A stretch of DNA of 64,000 nt from Exiguobacterium sp. SL-9. GTDB taxonomy: Bacteria; Bacillota; Bacilli; Exiguobacteriales; Exiguobacteriaceae. The stretch lies in assembly GCF_004336985.1 (NCBI RefSeq), contig NZ_SJUO01000005.1:124001-188000 (forward strand), in the 5' to 3' direction. The position numbers and the translations under genes are program-made. This document shows positions 16,134-24,655 of the stretch, piece after piece. Position 1 is the first letter of the stretch; each line of letters begins with the position of its first letter. The notes below the pieces were generated by a model, which was not told the origin of the DNA, searched no databases, and worked only from the letters and a program-made list of their open reading frames with translations.

Positions 16134-16805
16134 ATGAAAACACCATTTGACCAGTTTCGTGATTTAGCTAACGAGTTGACGAAAGAACTATCGAAAGAAA
16201 TGAAGAAGTTCCAAGAAAAAGAGGGTCCACGTTCGGCACCACGTTCGAGTGGGGAAGCCGAATTGAACCGCCATATCCGTGGGGCTGAGAAAGAGGCGCT
16301 GTCAGTCGAACGTCTCGTCGAACGTCAAAAGGCATTACTTGAGGAACTCGCGACGAAACGCGATGACGCCAAGCAGATGGCCGATAAGCGTTATGAGCAG
16401 ACCGAGCTTGCCAAACAAGCGGGCGAAGACAAGCTCGCCGAACGGGCGGCGCTTGAGTCGAAACACTACGGGGAGCAATATCGTTATTTCGAAGGTCTTC
16501 TCGACGAAGGAACACGTGAACTCGATGCCCTTGAACGTCGTGCCCTCGAGATGCGGCTGAAGCTCGATGAGATGCAAAACAAACGGTACGAATTTGCGAT
16601 GCGTGAGAACCTGGATCTATTGAAAGGTGCGCTCGATCAAATTTTCGGGGCGGAGACGTCGAAGACACATCCGTTCACGGAAGAAGAGAAAAAAGAAGAA
16701 GACAAGCAACAAGAACCGGCCGCTGAAGAGAAAATTGATGCAGCGGACGAAGATGATTTCGAAGCAAAATTGAAAGAACTTGAGCGTCGCTTCAAACAAG
16801 ACTGA
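16134..16805 (+). CDS. liaH: PspA/IM30-family protein LiaH
   Basis: This 223-residue protein is almost entirely charged coiled coil, with long Glu/Lys/Arg/Ala-rich helices and no membrane segment. That is the signature of PspA/IM30 proteins, which form large rings and protect a damaged membrane. B. subtilis LiaH is 225 residues and follows liaI in the same way. The C-terminal region (about 185-215) is very acidic. A strong AAAGGAGG ribosome site precedes the ATG. Confidence 0.92.
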   Translation: MKTPFDQFRDLANELTKELSKEMKKFQEKEGPRSAPRSSGEAELNRHIRGAEKEALSVERLVERQKALLEELATKRDDAKQMADKRYEQTELAKQAGEDKLAERAALESKHYGEQYRYFEGLLDEGTRELDALERRALEMRLKLDEMQNKRYEFAMRENLDLLKGALDQIFGAETSKTHPFTEEEKKEEDKQQEPAAEEKIDAADEDDFEAKLKELERRFKQD

Positions 16806-16891
16806 CGCAACGGTTCAGCGATGGTCCGGCGAATTGTTGGGCCATCGCTTCTTTGCTTCATGTTACATACTGTCAGAGAGGGGGAAGCAAC

Positions 16892-17584
16892 GTGGAACGT
16901 TGGAACACACGCCAAATCATCGGCTTTATGATTATTTTATTCGCGATTGGACTATTTATCGATATCATGACGGGTGGTAACAGCGTCCTCTTTAGCATGG
17001 TCGTTCCGTTATTGCTGCTGTATATTGGGCGTCGTTTCAGTCGTAAAGGCAATCAACCGGTCAGTTATATCTTTTATGGGATTGGCGGTATTATGCTCGT
17101 CGGGCTCATCTTCTCGTCGGCGGCGTTCGGCTTTGTGTTATCCGGCTTATTGCTCATGTTCGGCTATCGGCTGTATAAAAACCGTCCACTCGAATCGAGC
17201 CGGTTCAAGTCACATATCCGCCAAGAACAAGCGTTTTCGTTCGGGACGAAAGAGAGCGGTCACTACGTACTTCAAGACACGAATGAATTCTTTTTGTTGC
17301 GTGACGTCGAACTCGACCTATCGCGCGCCATTATCCCTGAAGGAGAGACGTTCCTGTTGTTGAACGGACTCGCCGGGGATATCCGAATTCTCATTCCGGC
17401 CGGCTACGATTACTCGATTGATGCCTCGATTGGTTTCGGCAAGATTCAAGTCGATGAGTCGAACTATTCACCGGTGTTCAACCGTCGCTTTTACACGGCC
17501 TCGGACGACTATCCAGCGGCGACACGGAAAGTCCGGATTCATATCGTGCTCATGAGCGGAAGTGTCGAGGTGATGACCGTATGA
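16892..17584 (+). CDS. liaF: LiaF, membrane inhibitor of the LiaRS system
   Basis: This 230-residue protein has several N-terminal membrane helices (about 8-90) and a C-terminal beta-rich domain containing LFLLRDVELDLSRAIIPEGE and a GDIRILIPAGYDY stretch, the pattern of the LiaF C-terminal domain. LiaF keeps LiaS silent without envelope stress. The GTG start at 16892 follows GAGAGGGGGAAG; an in-frame ATG at 16853 lacks a ribosome site. It overlaps liaS by four bases. Confidence 0.9.
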   Translation: MERWNTRQIIGFMIILFAIGLFIDIMTGGNSVLFSMVVPLLLLYIGRRFSRKGNQPVSYIFYGIGGIMLVGLIFSSAAFGFVLSGLLLMFGYRLYKNRPLESSRFKSHIRQEQAFSFGTKESGHYVLQDTNEFFLLRDVELDLSRAIIPEGETFLLLNGLAGDIRILIPAGYDYSIDASIGFGKIQVDESNYSPVFNRRFYTASDDYPAATRKVRIHIVLMSGSVEVMTV

Positions 17585-18609
17585 AGAAGGATTCGTATCC
17601 AAGGACGGTCGTCTGGCATCAGCTATTCAGCAGCTTGCTGACGGCGTTGTTCGTGACGATTGCGTTTTTAATAGGTGACTCGACTTCACTCCGAGATTTG
17701 TTCACACGTGAAGAAGGGTTGCCTTTCGGTGTGTCTATCCTCGTTATCGCTGTTTTGATCGGCAGCATCTTCGGGGTTGGTTCTTATTTTTATTTACGAC
17801 GTGACTTCCGGGAAGTGGCGATCGCCTTGTGGAAGCTCGAGAATCAAAAAGAGATCACGTTCCGTCCGCTGTCGCCTTACCGCGATACGCTTGAGCGGAT
17901 CGCCCGGATTGCTAAGCAACGCACGGAAATGGTCGAGATGGCCAAACGGGTAGGGGACCGGCCTGTCAGCGTCGAGGAAGCACGGAGTGAGGCGGTCGTC
18001 GAAGAACGACGTCGTGTCGCTCGGGAGCTGCATGACTCGGTCAGCCAACAACTATACGCCATCTCCATGATGACGACGGCGGCCAAACAGACGATCACTT
18101 CAAAACCGGACGTGGCTGCCAAACAAATCGAACAAGTCGAGGTGATGGCACAAACCGCTCAGGCGGAAATGCGCTCGCTCTTGTTGCAACTTCGTCCGGT
18201 CGAACTCGAAGGGATGACGCTCAAGACGGGAATCGAGCGGCTGTTAGAAGAATTGTCACGTAAACAATCGACCGAGCTCGTCTGGCGTCTCGAAGAAGTC
18301 GAGTTGTCACGCCATACCGAGAACGAACTGTTCCGCATCGTTCAAGAAGCGATCAGCAATACGCTTCGCCATGCGAAAGCGAAACGGCTTGAAATCGAAA
18401 TGCGGACCGTGCAACAGACGGTCATCTTAAAAATTAACGACGACGGGATCGGCTTTAATGTCGATGATACACAAGTCGCCTCATATGGCTTACAATCGAT
18501 AAGAGAGAGGACGGCTGAGGTCGGCGGGACGTTACGACTCGTCAGTGTGCCTGGCGTCGGTACTCAGATTGAAGTGCGTGTGAAACAACAAGTGGAGGGG
18601 TTACAATGA
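17581..18609 (+). CDS. liaS: LiaS sensor histidine kinase
   Basis: This 342-residue kinase has two N-terminal membrane helices (about 12-33 and 50-70) with a very short external loop. A HisKA_3 domain follows, with the phospho-accepting His151 in RRVARELHDS, then an ATPase domain with NxxRHAKAK, DDGIGF and GLQSIRER motifs. This is the intramembrane-sensing architecture of LiaS/VraS kinases, which answer lipid II-cycle antibiotics. It is coupled by ATGA overlaps to liaF and liaR. Confidence 0.94.
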   Translation: MKKDSYPRTVVWHQLFSSLLTALFVTIAFLIGDSTSLRDLFTREEGLPFGVSILVIAVLIGSIFGVGSYFYLRRDFREVAIALWKLENQKEITFRPLSPYRDTLERIARIAKQRTEMVEMAKRVGDRPVSVEEARSEAVVEERRRVARELHDSVSQQLYAISMMTTAAKQTITSKPDVAAKQIEQVEVMAQTAQAEMRSLLLQLRPVELEGMTLKTGIERLLEELSRKQSTELVWRLEEVELSRHTENELFRIVQEAISNTLRHAKAKRLEIEMRTVQQTVILKINDDGIGFNVDDTQVASYGLQSIRERTAEVGGTLRLVSVPGVGTQIEVRVKQQVEGLQ

Positions 18610-19241
18610 TTCGAGTCGTATTGATTGATGACCATGAGATGGTACGGGCCGGTGTCTCGGCGTTCTTGTCGACGCAGCCTGACATCGAGGTCGTCGGAGA
18701 GGCATCGGACGGCGCGACTGGGGCCGAGCTCGCCATCGCCGAGAAGCCTGATGTCGTCTTAATGGATTTAGTTATGGAGCCCGTCGATGGGGTCGAGTCG
18801 ACGAAGCGGATCAAGGCGAGTTGGAAAGAGGCCAAAATTTTAGTCGTGACAAGTTTTTTAGATGACGAAAAAGTGTATCCGGTCATCGAAGCCGGGGCGA
18901 TGAGTTACGTCTTGAAGACAGCGAACGCCAACGAGATCGCCGATGCGATTCGTCAAACGGCAGCCGGTAATCCGGTCATGGCTGCCCAAGTGACGGGCAA
19001 GATGCTCGAACGGCTCCGTCACCCGGAAAAGACGTTGCATGAGAGTCTGACGGCAAGGGAACGTGAAATTTTGCAATTGATGGCGGAAGGGAAATCGAAC
19101 CAAGTCATCGCCGACGAACTATACATCTCGTTGAAGACGGTAAAAACACACGTCTCCAACATTTTGACGAAGCTTGACGTCTATGACCGGACGCAAGCGG
19201 TCGTCTATGCGTTTCAACATAACATTGTCAGTAAAGGGTGA
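18606..19241 (+). CDS. liaR: LiaR response regulator (NarL family)
   Basis: This 211-residue regulator has a receiver domain with Asp8/Asp9 and phospho-acceptor Asp54 (VVLMDLVM), followed by a LuxR-type DNA-binding domain (about 147-200, LTAREREILQLMAEG, then KTVKTHVSNI). It is the partner of LiaS and should bind the operator at 15631-15646, which would autoregulate the operon. Order and lengths match the liaIHFSR loci of Bacillales; liaG is absent. Confidence 0.94.
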   Translation: MIRVVLIDDHEMVRAGVSAFLSTQPDIEVVGEASDGATGAELAIAEKPDVVLMDLVMEPVDGVESTKRIKASWKEAKILVVTSFLDDEKVYPVIEAGAMSYVLKTANANEIADAIRQTAAGNPVMAAQVTGKMLERLRHPEKTLHESLTAREREILQLMAEGKSNQVIADELYISLKTVKTHVSNILTKLDVYDRTQAVVYAFQHNIVSKG

Positions 19242-19792
19242 GCGACTTGCTTCCAACGATTGAAACGGAACGACTCCGTTTACGACAGCTTGACTTAACA
19301 GACGCCGGACGGCTGTTCACCATCTTTTCAGACTCCGATGTCTTGCGTTATTACGGCATGGAGCCTCATACGTCGTCCTCCGAGACGGAGCAGATGCTTG
19401 CCGGTATGATTGAAGGGGTGGAGTCCGGTGCGGTGATACGCTGGGGCATCGTGACGAAAGAGACGTCCGACTTGATTGGGACGATCGGATTCCACAATCG
19501 GGCACCGCGACATCGACGAGCTGAGATTGGCTATGAGATTCACCCGGACTACTGGCGTCACGGTTACGCCACGGAAGCGCTCCAGGCCGCCTTAACCTAT
19601 GCCGGGCAAACAGGCGAAATGGAGCGAATCGGGGCCATCGTCTTCACCGAGAATATCGCGTCGCAACAAATGCTCGAAAAGAACGGGTTCTCGCGGGAAG
19701 GGACGCTTCACCGCTATATGCGACAAGGTGACCGTGCGCACGATGTGCATGTATATGGCTATACGACAAGCAAGGATCACGCCGACGCGTGA
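19238..19792 (+). CDS. GNAT acetyltransferase (RimJ/RimL type)
   Basis: This 184-residue protein has the opening IETERLRLRQL of RimJ/RimL-type N-acetyltransferases and the acetyl-CoA loop region (GYEIHPDYWRHGYATEAL). These enzymes acetylate ribosomal protein N-termini or other amines; the substrate here is unknown. The GTG start overlaps the liaR stop by four bases (GTGA), making it the sixth gene of the lia operon. That coupling is unusual and suggests that it is induced with envelope stress. Confidence 0.85.
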   Translation: MSDLLPTIETERLRLRQLDLTDAGRLFTIFSDSDVLRYYGMEPHTSSSETEQMLAGMIEGVESGAVIRWGIVTKETSDLIGTIGFHNRAPRHRRAEIGYEIHPDYWRHGYATEALQAALTYAGQTGEMERIGAIVFTENIASQQMLEKNGFSREGTLHRYMRQGDRAHDVHVYGYTTSKDHADA

Positions 19793-19802
19793 TCCTTGTT
19801 TT
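19771..19802 (+). terminator. Intrinsic terminator of the lia operon
   Basis: A perfect 11-bp stem CAAGGATCACG / CGTGATCCTTG with a 6-base loop and a short T tract overlaps the last codons of the acetyltransferase gene. It may also act on the convergent yfmR gene. Confidence 0.85.
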
Positions 19803-21694
19803 CATTTCTTCTGTGCTTGAATTTGTTCATCGAGCTCCGATAAATATTCCCAACGCTCCATTTTCGCGTCGAGTGCTTCTTTTAAAGAGGCGATATCGGC
19901 GTACAGTTCATTCACTTTGCCGAGGTCGCTTCCGGCTGCAGCGAGTCGGGCCTCCGCTGCTTCAATGTCAGACTCGAGAGATGCGATGTCATCCTCGATC
20001 GTCTCCCATTCCTTCTGTTCTTTGAAAGTGAATTTGACGACGTCGACTTTGACGCGCTCTTTCTTTTCTTTCGATTCTTTCTTCACTTGTTGCTTCGTCT
20101 GTTCTTGGAGCGTGGCCAAATAGTCACTGTACTCCGCATGATAGACGTTGATCGTCCCATCTTCAAAGGCGATGAGCTGTTCGGCGATGCGGTCTAAGAA
20201 ATAGCGGTCGTGACTGACAGCGATGACCGTCCCTGGGAACGACTCCAAATAGTCTTCAAGGACAGACAGTGTCTCCGTATCGAGATCGTTCGTCGGTTCA
20301 TCTAAGAATAGCACGTTCGGCTCGTCCATTAAAATTCGGAGCAAGACGAGGCGGCGTTTCTCACCACCAGACAGCTTAGCGATTGGTTTATATTGTGCGT
20401 CCGGTGTGAATAAGAAGCGTTCGAGCATCTGACTGGCCGTAATCGTCTCGCCGTCCGGCGTATAGATGACTTGGGCGATGCGCTCGATCTCGTCAATGAC
20501 GCGGCGCGTCGTGTCTTCGAATTCGACTTGTTGTCCGTAATACCCGAGATGGACCGTCTCACCGTGGATGACCGTTCCGTTCGTCGGTTCGAGGCGGTGG
20601 GCGAGCAAGTTCATGAGTGTCGTCTTCCCGCTTCCGTTCGGTCCGACGATGCCGTACCGTTCACGTCGTCCGAACAGCCATGTGAAGTCTTGAATGAGCA
20701 AGTTGTCGTCATAACCAAAGGACAAATTCTCCACTTCGATTACTTTCTTCCCGAGGCGGCGTGAACCGACAGACACTTCGAGCGCCTCATCCTCAGCGAG
20801 CGTCTCTTGATGCTTCAAATCTTCGACGCGTTGGATGCGCGCCTTCTGTTTGGTCGTCCTAGCCTTGGCACCGCGGCGCAACCAGGCGAGCTCGCGGCGC
20901 AAGATGTTTTGGCGCTTCTGCTCCATCGAATGCGACCGGGCCTTACGTTCGGCCCGTTTCTCAAGGAAGAGCTCATAGTTGCCGTCATAGAAGTAACTCG
21001 TCCCGTCGGCAATCTCGAGAATGTGGTTCGTGACCCGATTCAAGAAGTAGCGGTCGTGGGTGATGAGTAAGATGGCGCCTCGATAATCGGCCAGAATCGT
21101 CTCGAGCCAAGCAATCGTATCGGCGTCGAGTTCGTTCGTCGGCTCATCGAGTAACAACAGGTCGGCTTCGTCGAGTAAGGCGGCGGCCAAGGCGACCCGT
21201 TTTTGTTGTCCTCCGGAGAGCGAGCTGATTTCTGCCGTTACGTCCGGAAGACCGAGTCGGTTCAAAATCGACTTCAGCTTTGCTTCGGTCTCCCACGCGT
21301 CGGCGGCGTCGATCGCTTGTTGGGCTTTCATAAAGCGTTCTAAGCCTTTTTCACTCGTCGGGTTCGCCTCGAGTGCTTGGCGCGCTAGTTCGTATTGCTT
21401 TAATGCCTGGACGGACGGGGTGTCACTTGTGAACAAGGCGTCTAAAATCGTTTGACCGGGTGCGAAGTCGACCGTTTGGGTCAAATAACGAATCCGGTAA
21501 TCGTTCGGGTGTTGCATCGAACCGCGGTCTGCCGTCTCGACGCCGGCGATGATTTTTAAGAACGTCGACTTTCCGGAACCGTTGACGCCGATGATACCGA
21601 TGCGATTGCCCGGATGGATGGTCATCGTGACGTCATCGAATAACACTTTATCTGCAAATTCTTTATGGATCCCTTCGATTGCTAATAAACTCAT
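19802..21694 (-). CDS. yfmR: ABC-F ATPase YfmR/Uup
   Basis: This 630-residue protein has two tandem ABC ATPase domains (Walker A GVNGSGKST and GPNGSGKTT; signatures LSGGQQKR and LSGGEKRR; two LLLDEPTNELD / FLDEPTNDLD Walker B motifs). A charged P-site-tRNA interaction linker joins them, and a C-terminal coiled coil follows (about 545-630). There are no membrane helices. ABC-F proteins act on the ribosome; YfmR, the Uup homologue of B. subtilis (629 aa), helps to resolve stalled peptide-bond formation alongside EF-P. It overlaps plsC by four bases. Confidence 0.9.
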   Translation of the reverse strand: MSLLAIEGIHKEFADKVLFDDVTMTIHPGNRIGIIGVNGSGKSTFLKIIAGVETADRGSMQHPNDYRIRYLTQTVDFAPGQTILDALFTSDTPSVQALKQYELARQALEANPTSEKGLERFMKAQQAIDAADAWETEAKLKSILNRLGLPDVTAEISSLSGGQQKRVALAAALLDEADLLLLDEPTNELDADTIAWLETILADYRGAILLITHDRYFLNRVTNHILEIADGTSYFYDGNYELFLEKRAERKARSHSMEQKRQNILRRELAWLRRGAKARTTKQKARIQRVEDLKHQETLAEDEALEVSVGSRRLGKKVIEVENLSFGYDDNLLIQDFTWLFGRRERYGIVGPNGSGKTTLMNLLAHRLEPTNGTVIHGETVHLGYYGQQVEFEDTTRRVIDEIERIAQVIYTPDGETITASQMLERFLFTPDAQYKPIAKLSGGEKRRLVLLRILMDEPNVLFLDEPTNDLDTETLSVLEDYLESFPGTVIAVSHDRYFLDRIAEQLIAFEDGTINVYHAEYSDYLATLQEQTKQQVKKESKEKKERVKVDVVKFTFKEQKEWETIEDDIASLESDIEAAEARLAAAGSDLGKVNELYADIASLKEALDAKMERWEYLSELDEQIQAQKK

Positions 21695-22392
21695 GATTCT
21701 TCTCCTTCAACGACGCGGCGAATCATCGTTTCCGCAAGCGCGGCGATTTCTTTGTTCGGGACGTCGGCCGGGTCGATGACCGGTAAAAAGGTGACGTCGA
21801 CCGTACCCGGGGTGATGCGGTTTTTCGTCTCGAGCAAATGGTGACTTCCTTTGATGGCGACCGGGACAATCTTGGCGCCGCTTGAAGTGGCGAGCGTCAG
21901 GCTACCGGCTTTAAATTCTTTAATCGGCCCGCCTTTTGAGCGGGTGCCTTCTGGGAAGACGATAATCGACTGTCCTGATTGGATTGTCTCGACACCAGAA
22001 CGAATCGCTTTAATGGACTGGCGGCGGTCACCGCGGTCGATAAAGATACAGCCCATCAGCTCCATCCAGCGTGGGATGATTGGGAATTTTTGAACTTCGA
22101 TTTTTGAGATGAACGCTTTCGGATGTTTCGTTGCCGTAATCATGATCGGGACATCAAAGTTCCCTTGGTGGTTCGCGACGTAGACGACCGGTTCGTTCGG
22201 AATGTTTTCTTGACCGTGAACGCGGACACGGGTGCCGGCAATGCGGAGTAGAAAACTTGCCCATTGATAGGCGACGGTTTGAACGTACGCGTAACGTTCA
22301 GGTGGTGTCAGACGTTTTGCTTTCGGATAAAACGGAAGCGTCAGCGGTAAGACGGCGAAAAAGGCGATAAACCAGATGGCGGTGCGGATCAT
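21691..22392 (-). CDS. plsC: 1-acyl-sn-glycerol-3-phosphate acyltransferase
   Basis: This 233-residue membrane-associated enzyme makes phosphatidic acid from lysophosphatidate. It has an N-terminal hydrophobic helix (4-22), the catalytic motif NHQGNFD (His75, Asp80) and the substrate motif FPEGTRSKGG. The ATG at 22392 is preferred over an in-frame ATG at 22434, as GAGGAG lies just upstream of it. The gene is translationally coupled to yfmR. Confidence 0.9.
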   Translation of the reverse strand: MIRTAIWFIAFFAVLPLTLPFYPKAKRLTPPERYAYVQTVAYQWASFLLRIAGTRVRVHGQENIPNEPVVYVANHQGNFDVPIMITATKHPKAFISKIEVQKFPIIPRWMELMGCIFIDRGDRRQSIKAIRSGVETIQSGQSIIVFPEGTRSKGGPIKEFKAGSLTLATSSGAKIVPVAIKGSHHLLETKNRITPGTVDVTFLPVIDPADVPNKEIAALAETMIRRVVEGEES

Positions 22393-22486
22393 ACATATTT
22401 CTCCTCTCGATCGTTCAGTTATAAGTCTAGACACGAAGAAAGAGTCTTCCTCTCTTGACGAGAATCCGACTCTTCGGCATGAATCT

Positions 22487-22747
22487 TTATTCCCAGAAGC
22501 GAGAATCGCTTTCCTCTTCTTCTTCCTCGAGTTCGAACGTGATTCGTTTATTCACCGGGTCGACGGCAAAGTAAGCCCCGTCTTGTTCGATGCTCTTGAA
22601 CTGCATGACTTGGTCACTGCCGATTTCGAGCGTGAGTCGAATGCGGTTGTCATCGTCAACGAGCAAGATGCCGTCTTCTTTCAGCCATAGCTCCATGACA
22701 GGTGAATAACGTAATAGCCATTCGTTCGATAAAGGGATTTCATTCAT
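22487..22747 (-). CDS. Small acidic hypothetical protein (86 aa)
   Basis: I do not recognise this protein. It starts MNEIPLSNEW and ends in a run of glutamates followed by SDSRFWE. Predicted strands such as ILLVDDDNRIRLTLEI suggest a small beta fold. No membrane segment is present. A TAGGAGG ribosome site upstream supports translation. A weak hairpin (about 22438-22475) without a clear T tract lies after the stop. Confidence 0.65.
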   Translation of the reverse strand: MNEIPLSNEWLLRYSPVMELWLKEDGILLVDDDNRIRLTLEIGSDQVMQFKSIEQDGAYFAVDPVNKRITFELEEEEEESDSRFWE

Positions 22748-22830
22748 ACGTGTTTGTGCCTCCTACGGGTTGAGTCCGTTTTGCTCTCTGTCTACAATAG
22801 AATAACAAAAGTGGAGGGGGAAGACGAGCG

Positions 22831-23073
22831 TTATGTAGAACGTTTACGCGTACTCGAATGCATGCGTGCAACGATGCGTTTAATTTTTTTCTCGTTGCGG
22901 CGTTCGATGAGCAAGACGTTCGTTTGTGCGACTAACTGTTTAAATGAAGATAAGCCCATGGCGAGCAATACAGCGAACAGGAATGTACCGATCGGGTCTT
23001 TGAAAAAACCGGTTTGGAGCGAGACGGACAAACCGACGACCGAAAGAATCGTGGTGAGAAAATAAAATAGCAT
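22831..23073 (-). CDS. Small membrane protein (80 aa)
   Basis: Two hydrophobic helices (about 2-20 and 28-42) are followed by a strongly basic tail (ERRNEKKIKRIVARM...RKRST), so the C-terminus is likely cytoplasmic. A GGAAGGGAGAG ribosome site precedes the ATG. The family is not recognised. Confidence 0.65.
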   Translation of the reverse strand: MLFYFLTTILSVVGLSVSLQTGFFKDPIGTFLFAVLLAMGLSSFKQLVAQTNVLLIERRNEKKIKRIVARMHSSTRKRST

Positions 23074-23167
23074 GAATGACTCTCCCTTCCCAGATGATTC
23101 AATTGTAAAAGCCGAACGTTATGTTCGTTCGACAAACACATAAAAAATCCCTTTTTCTGTCGGAACA

Positions 23168-23204
23168 AAACAAAAAAACGCCTTCTGTCAGGAGAGGGCG
23201 TTTA
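23168..23204 (-). terminator. Intrinsic terminator of the 49-residue peptide gene
   Basis: On the minus strand AACGCC...GGCGTT with a partly paired interior is followed by seven T. It overlaps the stop codon of the small gene. Confidence 0.75.
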
Positions 23205-23351
23205 CTCTTGGACCGTCGTGATGGATGAGGATACGTTTGTATCGACTCCGTTAGAAAAAATGAAGCTAAGTGAAGCGAGTAGCGCGAAGAAAGCAATCAA
23301 TAAACCTTTCATGAAGCGCTTCGCGAATGATCGAGATTGTACATCAAACAT
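23202..23351 (-). CDS. Short membrane or secreted peptide (49 aa)
   Basis: This small frame opens with ATG at 23351 behind GGGGGAT and ends at its own terminator. The peptide has a basic N-terminus (RSFAKRFMK), a hydrophobic helix (about 15-32, LLIAFFALLASLSFIF) and a polar Ser/Thr-rich end. It could be a one-helix membrane peptide or carry a signal sequence with a short mature part. An operator-like palindrome lies just upstream. No family is recognised. Confidence 0.6.
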   Translation of the reverse strand: MFDVQSRSFAKRFMKGLLIAFFALLASLSFIFSNGVDTNVSSSITTVQE

Positions 23352-23364
23352 TTTATATCCCCCG

Positions 23365-23380
23365 TTCGGCCATGGCTGAA
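23365..23380. promoter_or_regulatory. Operator-like palindrome before the 49-residue peptide gene
   Basis: TTCGGCCATGGCTGAA is a 16-base palindrome with one mismatched pair. It lies 13 bases before the small gene's start codon. The remainder of the interval to cvfB (23381-23640) is AT-rich and shows no gene, only a weak TATGAT (23577-23582). Confidence 0.4.
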
Positions 23381-23640
23381 ACCTAAATCGCTAAACAACA
23401 CTTCCTTAATAATAACGTTTTCAAAATGTGGATACTAGATGGAAAATGCACGTTCACAAAATTGTCATAAAATTTGAAATAAGGACGTTAGAACGACCGC
23501 CAACTAGTTCGCTAACTTGATCAACCCTTGTTCACAAATTAGACACAATTGGATGGAGCAGTGAAATCGAACGTGATATGATTAGGAACGTGTGTAGGTA
23601 GGTATACTGACAGTAATAGATGAAAAAGGATGTGGATTGT

Positions 23641-24492
23641 ATGGCATTACGAGCAGGAGAAGTAGTAGACTTGGTCGCTGAACGTTCAGCTGATTTTGGT
23701 GTGTTTATCGGAAACGGTCGCGAAGAGGTACTCCTTCATCGAAAGGAACAAACAGAAGAAGTCGCAGTCGGGCAGACGGTACGTGTCTTCCTTTATCATG
23801 ACTCGGAAGGGCGCCTCGCTTCGACGATGACGATTCCGAGCGTTACGTTCGATGACTATGAGTGGTATGAAGTGACGGGAGTCCGATATAACACCGGTGT
23901 ATTCGTCAATATCGGGATTCAAAAGGATGTGCTCGTCTCATTAGATGATCTTCCTGAGAACCGGTCGTATTGGCCAAAAGAAGGGGACAAGCTTTGCGTT
24001 CGTCTCAAGTACGACCAAAAGAGCCGCCTTCTCGGGGAACCGGCCCATTATGCGTACTTGAACTTGTTGGCGCGTCCCGCTAAAGAAGAATGGGGCAATC
24101 AAGATGTTCATGCGATCGTCGTCAATCGACGCGAAGTCGGTGTGAACGTCTGGGTCGAAAATGAGTCGCTCGGTTTCTTACATGAAGCAGAGATGACACG
24201 TTGGCCACGTCTCGGTGAGCAATTGACCGTACGTGTGACGCAAGTGAAACAAGACGGGACGGTACTCGTCTCGATGAAACCTCGGGCCTATGAAGCGATC
24301 GACCCGGACGCGGAAAGTATCCGTGCTTATATAGAAGAACGCGGCGGTCAAATGCCTTACGGCGACAAGACGGCGCCAGACGTGATCGATCGTGAGTTCG
24401 GGATGAGTAAAGCGGCGTTCAAACGCGCACTCGGGAAACTGCTGAAAGAAAAGCAAGTTGAAAAACTCGACAATGGCTATAAATTGAAATAA
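23641..24492 (+). CDS. cvfB: S1-like RNA-binding regulator CvfB (YitL-like)
   Basis: This 283-residue protein has tandem S1-type beta-barrels (about 3-65, 70-140 and 145-210) and a C-terminal winged helix (about 225-283, PDVIDREFGMSKAAFKRALGKLLK). That arrangement is the CvfB/YitL family, RNA-binding proteins affecting virulence and gene expression in Firmicutes. The ATG at 23641 is chosen because AAAAGGATGTGG precedes it; an in-frame ATG at 23620 lacks a ribosome site. It is apparently monocistronic. Confidence 0.88.
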   Translation: MALRAGEVVDLVAERSADFGVFIGNGREEVLLHRKEQTEEVAVGQTVRVFLYHDSEGRLASTMTIPSVTFDDYEWYEVTGVRYNTGVFVNIGIQKDVLVSLDDLPENRSYWPKEGDKLCVRLKYDQKSRLLGEPAHYAYLNLLARPAKEEWGNQDVHAIVVNRREVGVNVWVENESLGFLHEAEMTRWPRLGEQLTVRVTQVKQDGTVLVSMKPRAYEAIDPDAESIRAYIEERGGQMPYGDKTAPDVIDREFGMSKAAFKRALGKLLKEKQVEKLDNGYKLK

Positions 24493-24592
24493 GATAACTC
24501 ATGTCCAGGTGGCTATGAAAAGTTTTAGAATGTATTTCTTTCATTTTAGAAACAAATGCGTTATAGTAGTAAGAGTTGACTACGAGGAAACA

Positions 24593-24632
24593 TTGGAAAA
24601 ACGTCTGTAGAACTAAACCTCAGACGTTTTTT
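24593..24632 (+). promoter_or_regulatory. Terminator-like leader hairpin with a 5-codon frame before cshA
   Basis: AAAACGTCTG (24598-24607) and CAGACGTTTTTT (24621-24632) form an intrinsic terminator shape in the untranslated leader, 24 bases before the cshA start. A TTG-GAA-AAA-CGT-CTG-TAG frame (24593-24610), preceded by GAGG, runs through the 5' arm, so its translation would prevent hairpin formation. The hairpin is clear; use of the tiny frame is inferred. Confidence 0.55.
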
Positions 24633-24655
24633 GTATGAAAAAAGGAGAATATAAT

